A stretch of DNA of 64,000 bases from Jacaranda mimosifolia (Eukaryota; Streptophyta; Magnoliopsida; Lamiales; Bignoniaceae): positions 7,668,507 to 7,732,506 of the forward strand of contig CM032121.1 in assembly GCA_018894105.1 (NCBI GenBank), given 5' to 3'. This document shows positions 59,606 through 64,000 of this stretch, in pieces. The position numbers were made by a program, and so were the translations under genes. How positions within the stretch are numbered: the first letter of the stretch is position 1; every line of letters starts with the position of its first letter. Under the pieces are notes generated by a model, which worked only from the letters and a program-made list of their open reading frames with translations, did not search any database and had not been told where the DNA came from.

Positions 59606-62358
59606 TTGCTTTGAATTATGTGGTTAAAAGTGATATATAAGTAAATAGATACCTTCTAAGCCCATTAAAATAGAATGTTTTAATTTTATATTTGGTTGGT
59701 AAAATTAATATATAAATAAATTAAAATATATTACATAAATTTACTATTATATCCTTTATACTTTTTAATAAGTTTTTCACAATTTTCTTATTCTTCTCCA
59801 TTTTTAGAAACAAGGTTTAATTGGAAATAAGATTAAAAAAAAGGCCCTTTTGATCTTTGTAATTCTAATTACACCAAATCAAGCATTTTCCCCCCTTAAT
59901 CCATTTTTCAAAAGTAACAATAAATAATATTGGGCCTAACATTTATCAAGGGCTTTTATCAATTGAAACAAATATTAAAAGAAACTTGATTAGATATGTA
60001 TCACACCTAATCAAGCCAATATAGATATTGACTATTTTCCCTCACGAGGTTAAGACATTAAATAGTAGAGAATGCTGTCTGATTGAATATTAAAAAAATA
60101 AATTAAAATTATGGTAATATTTGATTATATTTTTTATGTGATTTTATTATATATTTTGGGAGAATGAATGTTGAAAATAATATTGAAAAATGTGAAAGTT
60201 GTATTGGGGAATGTAATAAATTTTTGGTTATATTCTAAAGAATAGTTAAAAATTACTTTTGCAGATTTTTGGTATGTTTGTTTATGTTTTGAGGGAAAAT
60301 ATTTTTTATTATAATATTCAAATCAATACTTTTTTATTAAATTTTTTATGTGAAAGTGAAATTGAGTGATTTTTTTATTGGTAATTGGAGTAATTTTAAA
60401 AGATTTATCCTTAAAGAATTGAACATTTTCTTTTGGTTTTATTTTAACCAACTTAGGAGTCTGATTTTGGAAAAATTCCATTTGTGAAGCAGACTATAAT
60501 GGAGAGGTTATTTTGGAAAAAATAAAAAATAAAAAAATTCCCTAGTGTTTTAAAGGGAGAATGAATGTATGTTTGGTTATGTTTTCCTAAAATAATTTTG
60601 TTATGGGGAAAGAAAAAAAAAATTAAGATTCTTTTTTTTCACTCGACTTTCGTGGTGCAAGTTAATTTTTTTCTACTCCATGATGATAAGAAATAAATAA
60701 AAAAAATAATTAATTAAGAATAATGATCTATCAACTGATTAGATTTATTTATTGAATTATGTGTTAATGATTTATAAAAGTTGTGAGGAAAATATATGTA
60801 GCTGAGATAAATTTGATAGAGAAAAATATTCTCAAAAGAGAAAAGGGTTGTGAGGAAAGCAATTTAAGACAAAAAGTCATAAAAGTAGATTAAATAAAAA
60901 AGAGAACGCCTTAATTTATTACAAACATGCATTCATTGGATTAAAAAAATGCAATACATATTATAGACCAATGTATTTGATTAATTAAGGGTAATAAGTA
61001 ATGGAAAGGGAAATACATGTCATGTTTTAACACCCTTTATTAATTACTTTTATATACAGAATAATACATTATAAAATTAAATATAGTAAAATTTATAATT
61101 TTATAATTATGCTATAGTGTTAACTGATGAGATTTTTCTTAAAAGTTAAAATCAATATTTTAAGAATTAGAAGTTAAATCAGAAAATAATATTTGTAGCC
61201 AAAGAACTCCTGAAGTGCTGTATCATGACATTGAGTTTTTCTTCTTTTTTACTCTTTGCAAATTTATAATTTTTGAGTATTAATTCCAACAAAAATTCCT
61301 GCATAATACCTCTCGGTTTATTTCTCACAGAAGCGTTCCATTGTTGTACCTGAGACGAAAACTCCAGAGTGCCTACATTAATGAAATCTTCCTAATTCTA
61401 CCATACTCTTTGGCCCTTTTCCTTTATTTCTTTTTTTTTTTTTCCTGCTTTTTTTGACCATTTTCTTGTCTCTTCTGTGATTAAACCAAAGAGAAGCAAA
61501 ACATATCCCACATTTGATGTGCATTTGGCAATTGCACGGTAATGTTTTGTTATGGGTTCCTTTCAATGAGGTACAATTATTATGGTACATGACGATTTCT
61601 AAGACAAAAGGACAACAAGAAAAGGAATTGTATCATGTCTTATCCTCTGCCCATTTTTGATATATTTATATATATATATATATATGAAAAAAATAAAAAA
61701 AATAAAAGAGAAGAGAAAAAAATCTATATATATGAGAAAGTTTTTATCAACAATGAGTTCTCATTCCCATTCTAAGTTAGTTAAAAGATTAATGAATTTG
61801 TTTGCGTCTTGTGATTGATTCATATAATAAAGAGATTAACTAATTATAAAACAAGTATATATGATTGTATTTGCTATGATATTAATTAATTGAATATGAT
61901 CATATCAAATTTTGAATCAAAATTTTTTCTTTCATATAAATTTGGTTGAGAGATTAATAAAAATATATCATGGTTACGCAGGTAATTAAAGATGACTTAT
62001 ATAAAATAAAACTTTTTCGATAAATAAACCTAGTTCTAAACCAACCATAGCAAACATAATACATTATTAATTGTGACAATATGATATAGTAAACCACCCT
62101 CAAGTACCTATGAAAAACATTTATAGATAATTTCAAGAGTTTCTCACTTGTTCAAACCCAAAATTTCCTATTTACTATTTCAAAGATATGAGATAATTAT
62201 GAATCCTTAGTTGTAGGCCTTCTAGGTTATAACTTATGTATTGGCTTTAAGCCAAAGGCCCCATAATAGTACAAATTGAACAAGTGTTACATAGTATTCC
62301 ATAATTAATGCCTGCATGATAATGTAAATTGGATGAGTTCACTAGTAGCATAGTTTTG

Positions 62359-62390
62359 AATGACTCCCTCCATCCAAAAAATATAGTCCT
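62359..62390 (+). mobile_element. Truncated Stowaway-like MITE end
   Basis: GACTCCCTCCATCCAAAAAA followed by TATAGTCC matches the well-known Stowaway terminus (CTCCCTCCRTCCC...). Only this end is present; the sequence then changes to a CGAGCTCAACTC-type repeat, so the MITE was cut off. Confidence 0.6.
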
Positions 62391-63248
62391 AATTAAGTGT
62401 GCAAATGACTTTGAACTAAATAAGTTAAGTTTTGTGAAATTTTTGACCTCGAACTCAAATTATATCGAGATTGTAAAATTAATTCGAGCTCAACTCACTA
62501 AAAAAAAATTAAATTAATATAAGTTATTTTCAATTATTTTAAATAATATATTTTTTGGCTCTTTCATAATATTAATCACCATTATTGTTACATATTATCA
62601 TCAAATTGACATGTATTTTATGAAAATAATAAATAAATTAAAAATATCCAAATACGAAAAGTAAGAGCTTCTAAACTTTCGAATGTCTATATTTAAACTC
62701 AATTTTGAGTCTAAAAAAACCCAAACTTAAGTTGAGTCTCGTTTGATTAGATCAATGTATCTTATAGCTTTGATCATAATTTGATCAGTATTAGATAAAA
62801 GTCAAAAAAAGTTAAATACTTATTTTTGTGGTCTTTAAAATAGTAATCAAAGTTAAATGATATAGACGCCTCATTATTTTAAGTGGAAAAATATGAATAA
62901 ATATAGATCTACAAGAATATGATGAAAATATGCACATGGTCAAGAATCCTTACTAACTTTAATTGTAGGACATTGATTCTTGATAACATTCATGCATTTT
63001 TCAGTGCAACTTTTATGATGCCCTAAATTCCAACCTAATTAAGAAAGGCAGCTTTTGTTTACCATCTTTTTGCATTATGCACTTTTGCCATTGATTCCTT
63101 CATTTCTTTGCTTTTCAAATCTATCCTTAGATAAAATGTTCTTTCATGATGATGTTCAGTTTCCAAGTACAGAGGAAAAGGAGCTGAATCAATTTCTTAT
63201 TTATACCCATTTTAATTTGGGATACTAGGCAGCTTTCGGATTAATCAA

Positions 63249-63689
63249 GAATTTAGGGCCTGTTAGTTTTTATTTCCAACTCTTTTTTTTTTAATTTTTT
63301 TTACAAAATAAAAATTAAAAACCATTACTTTCTATTCGCTTTTATTTAAAATATTCTTTTTTCATTTTCAAAACTTTTTTAAATCTACGCTATCGTCCTA
63401 TCATCACAATATCAATCAAATTTAAATTTGATTTGATATAAAGTACACACTATCATTTTAAAATTAATATAATGTACATATAGTTTAAAAAATTAATTTT
63501 TTTTAAACATACACAAATGTAAATCAACCTAATTTTCAATTGTATACATATTATAATCATTACTTTTTAGTATTTCATCCAAACACATTTCCATTTTTAT
63601 TTTCAATTCATATTTAACTTTCCAACTTTTGAAAATGCATGAAAATTGAAAATGGCTTTGGAAGTAAAAGCAAATGGGCACTTGAATTT
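63249..63689. mobile_element. Inverted-repeat element with target duplication, AGGGCCTGTTAG type
   Basis: GAATTT flanks the element at 63249-63254 and 63684-63689. The left end AGGGCCTGTTAGTTTTTATT pairs with the reverse complement of the right end, AAGTGCCCATTTGCTTTTAC. The interior is AT-rich and non-coding. Related in form to the elements at 21123 and 34865; this copy best shows the ends. Confidence 0.6.
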
Positions 63690-64000
63690 TGAGCAAAATG
63701 TTATGTGGTCAAGGGAAAAAAATGCAATTTTGGTCCTTTAACTATTGTCAAATTTTTAAATGGTTCATTTTCTATTTGAACTTGCATATTTAGTCCATTA
63801 TCTTGAATTTTCCATCACATTTAGTTCATTTATTTGAAAAAATTAGTCATTCAGACCGCTTAATTTGAAATATAGCCCGAAACATGTCTAATAATCTATC
63901 ATTGGGCCAAAGTTTGGAATTTTTTTGCCATGCATACTTAGGTCTCACATCCTTTACGATATCAGCGTAAAATTTAACTAAATTTTAAATTTGAAGATGT

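Larger units (their letters stand above)
59606..64000. other. AT-rich intergenic region to the window end
   Basis: No gene was recognised. A Lys/Arg-rich minus-strand frame at 61378-61590 reads across a poly-pyrimidine tract and is not supported. The region contains a TA repeat (61666-61684), a truncated Stowaway-type fragment and an inverted-repeat element, listed separately. Confidence 0.55.

Noticed and set aside
61378..61590. Minus-strand frame with a Lys/Arg-rich tail, resembling a small basic protein
   Set aside because: The basic stretch comes from a T/C-rich tract read backwards; there is no family similarity, promoter or splice support.
1..64000. CRISPR array, phage, integrated virus or biosynthetic gene cluster
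   Set aside because: No regularly spaced repeats, no viral structural or polymerase frames, and the seven genes belong to unrelated pathways.

Overview
This window is nuclear DNA from a flowering plant, almost certainly a eudicot. It is about 70% A+T, most genes carry GT-AG introns, and all seven recognisable protein-coding genes have plant-specific or plant-typical products. The closest relatives I recognise from memory are Arabidopsis proteins. I cannot name the species. There is no bacterial operon, CRISPR array, virus or other foreign coding system here, and I found no credible new multi-gene system.

Layout. 1-5.4 kb is AT-rich intergenic DNA with a hAT-type non-autonomous transposon. 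5.4-6.9 kb (+) is an intronless CYP96A-like cytochrome P450. At 10.75 kb (+) lies a tRNA-Ile(UAU). 13.0-15.1 kb (+) is an intronless PPR editing factor matching SLO2, and 17.8-19.7 kb (-) is an intronless half-size ABC transporter matching ABCG5. These two are neighbours in Arabidopsis too (At2g13600/At2g13610), so this is conserved microsynteny. 19.7-26.7 kb is intergenic, with a 5'-truncated LINE flanked by a target-site duplication, several MITEs and two G-quadruplex-prone tracts. 26.7-32.6 kb (+) is a nine-exon HDA14-type histone deacetylase with a hAT-type insertion in intron 2 and a GC-AG intron 5. 32.6-40.4 kb is intergenic and holds another hAT-type element, a tandem duplication and many microsatellites. 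40.6-41.7 kb (+) is a three-exon NAC gene of the XND1/NAC104 type. 41.7-47.9 kb is intergenic with a 2.26-kb Helitron. 47.9-51.1 kb (+) is a nine-exon BCKDH E1-alpha gene. 52.0-55.9 kb (-) is an eight-exon SAL1/FRY1 phosphatase. 56.9-59.2 kb (-) is a four-exon SWC6/SEF gene. 59.2-64 kb is intergenic with MITE remnants.

The genes do not form a pathway. They cover wax or fatty-acid oxidation (CYP96A), mitochondrial RNA editing (SLO2), barrier-lipid export (ABCG5), organellar protein deacetylation (HDA14), xylem differentiation (XND1), branched-chain amino-acid catabolism (BCKDH), PAP retrograde signalling and sulfur metabolism (SAL1) and H2A.Z deposition (SWC6).

I built the exon models by hand from splice sites, reading-frame continuity and family conservation. 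All close in frame: 441, 204, 476, 403 and 172 aa. Notable points are a P450 whose conserved haem-contact Arg is Trp, a non-canonical GC donor, Thr replacements at two usually conserved E1-alpha positions, a diverged Rb-binding-like motif in the XND1 homologue, and a Helitron with two successive 5' termini. Comparisons with named proteins are from memory; no database was searched.
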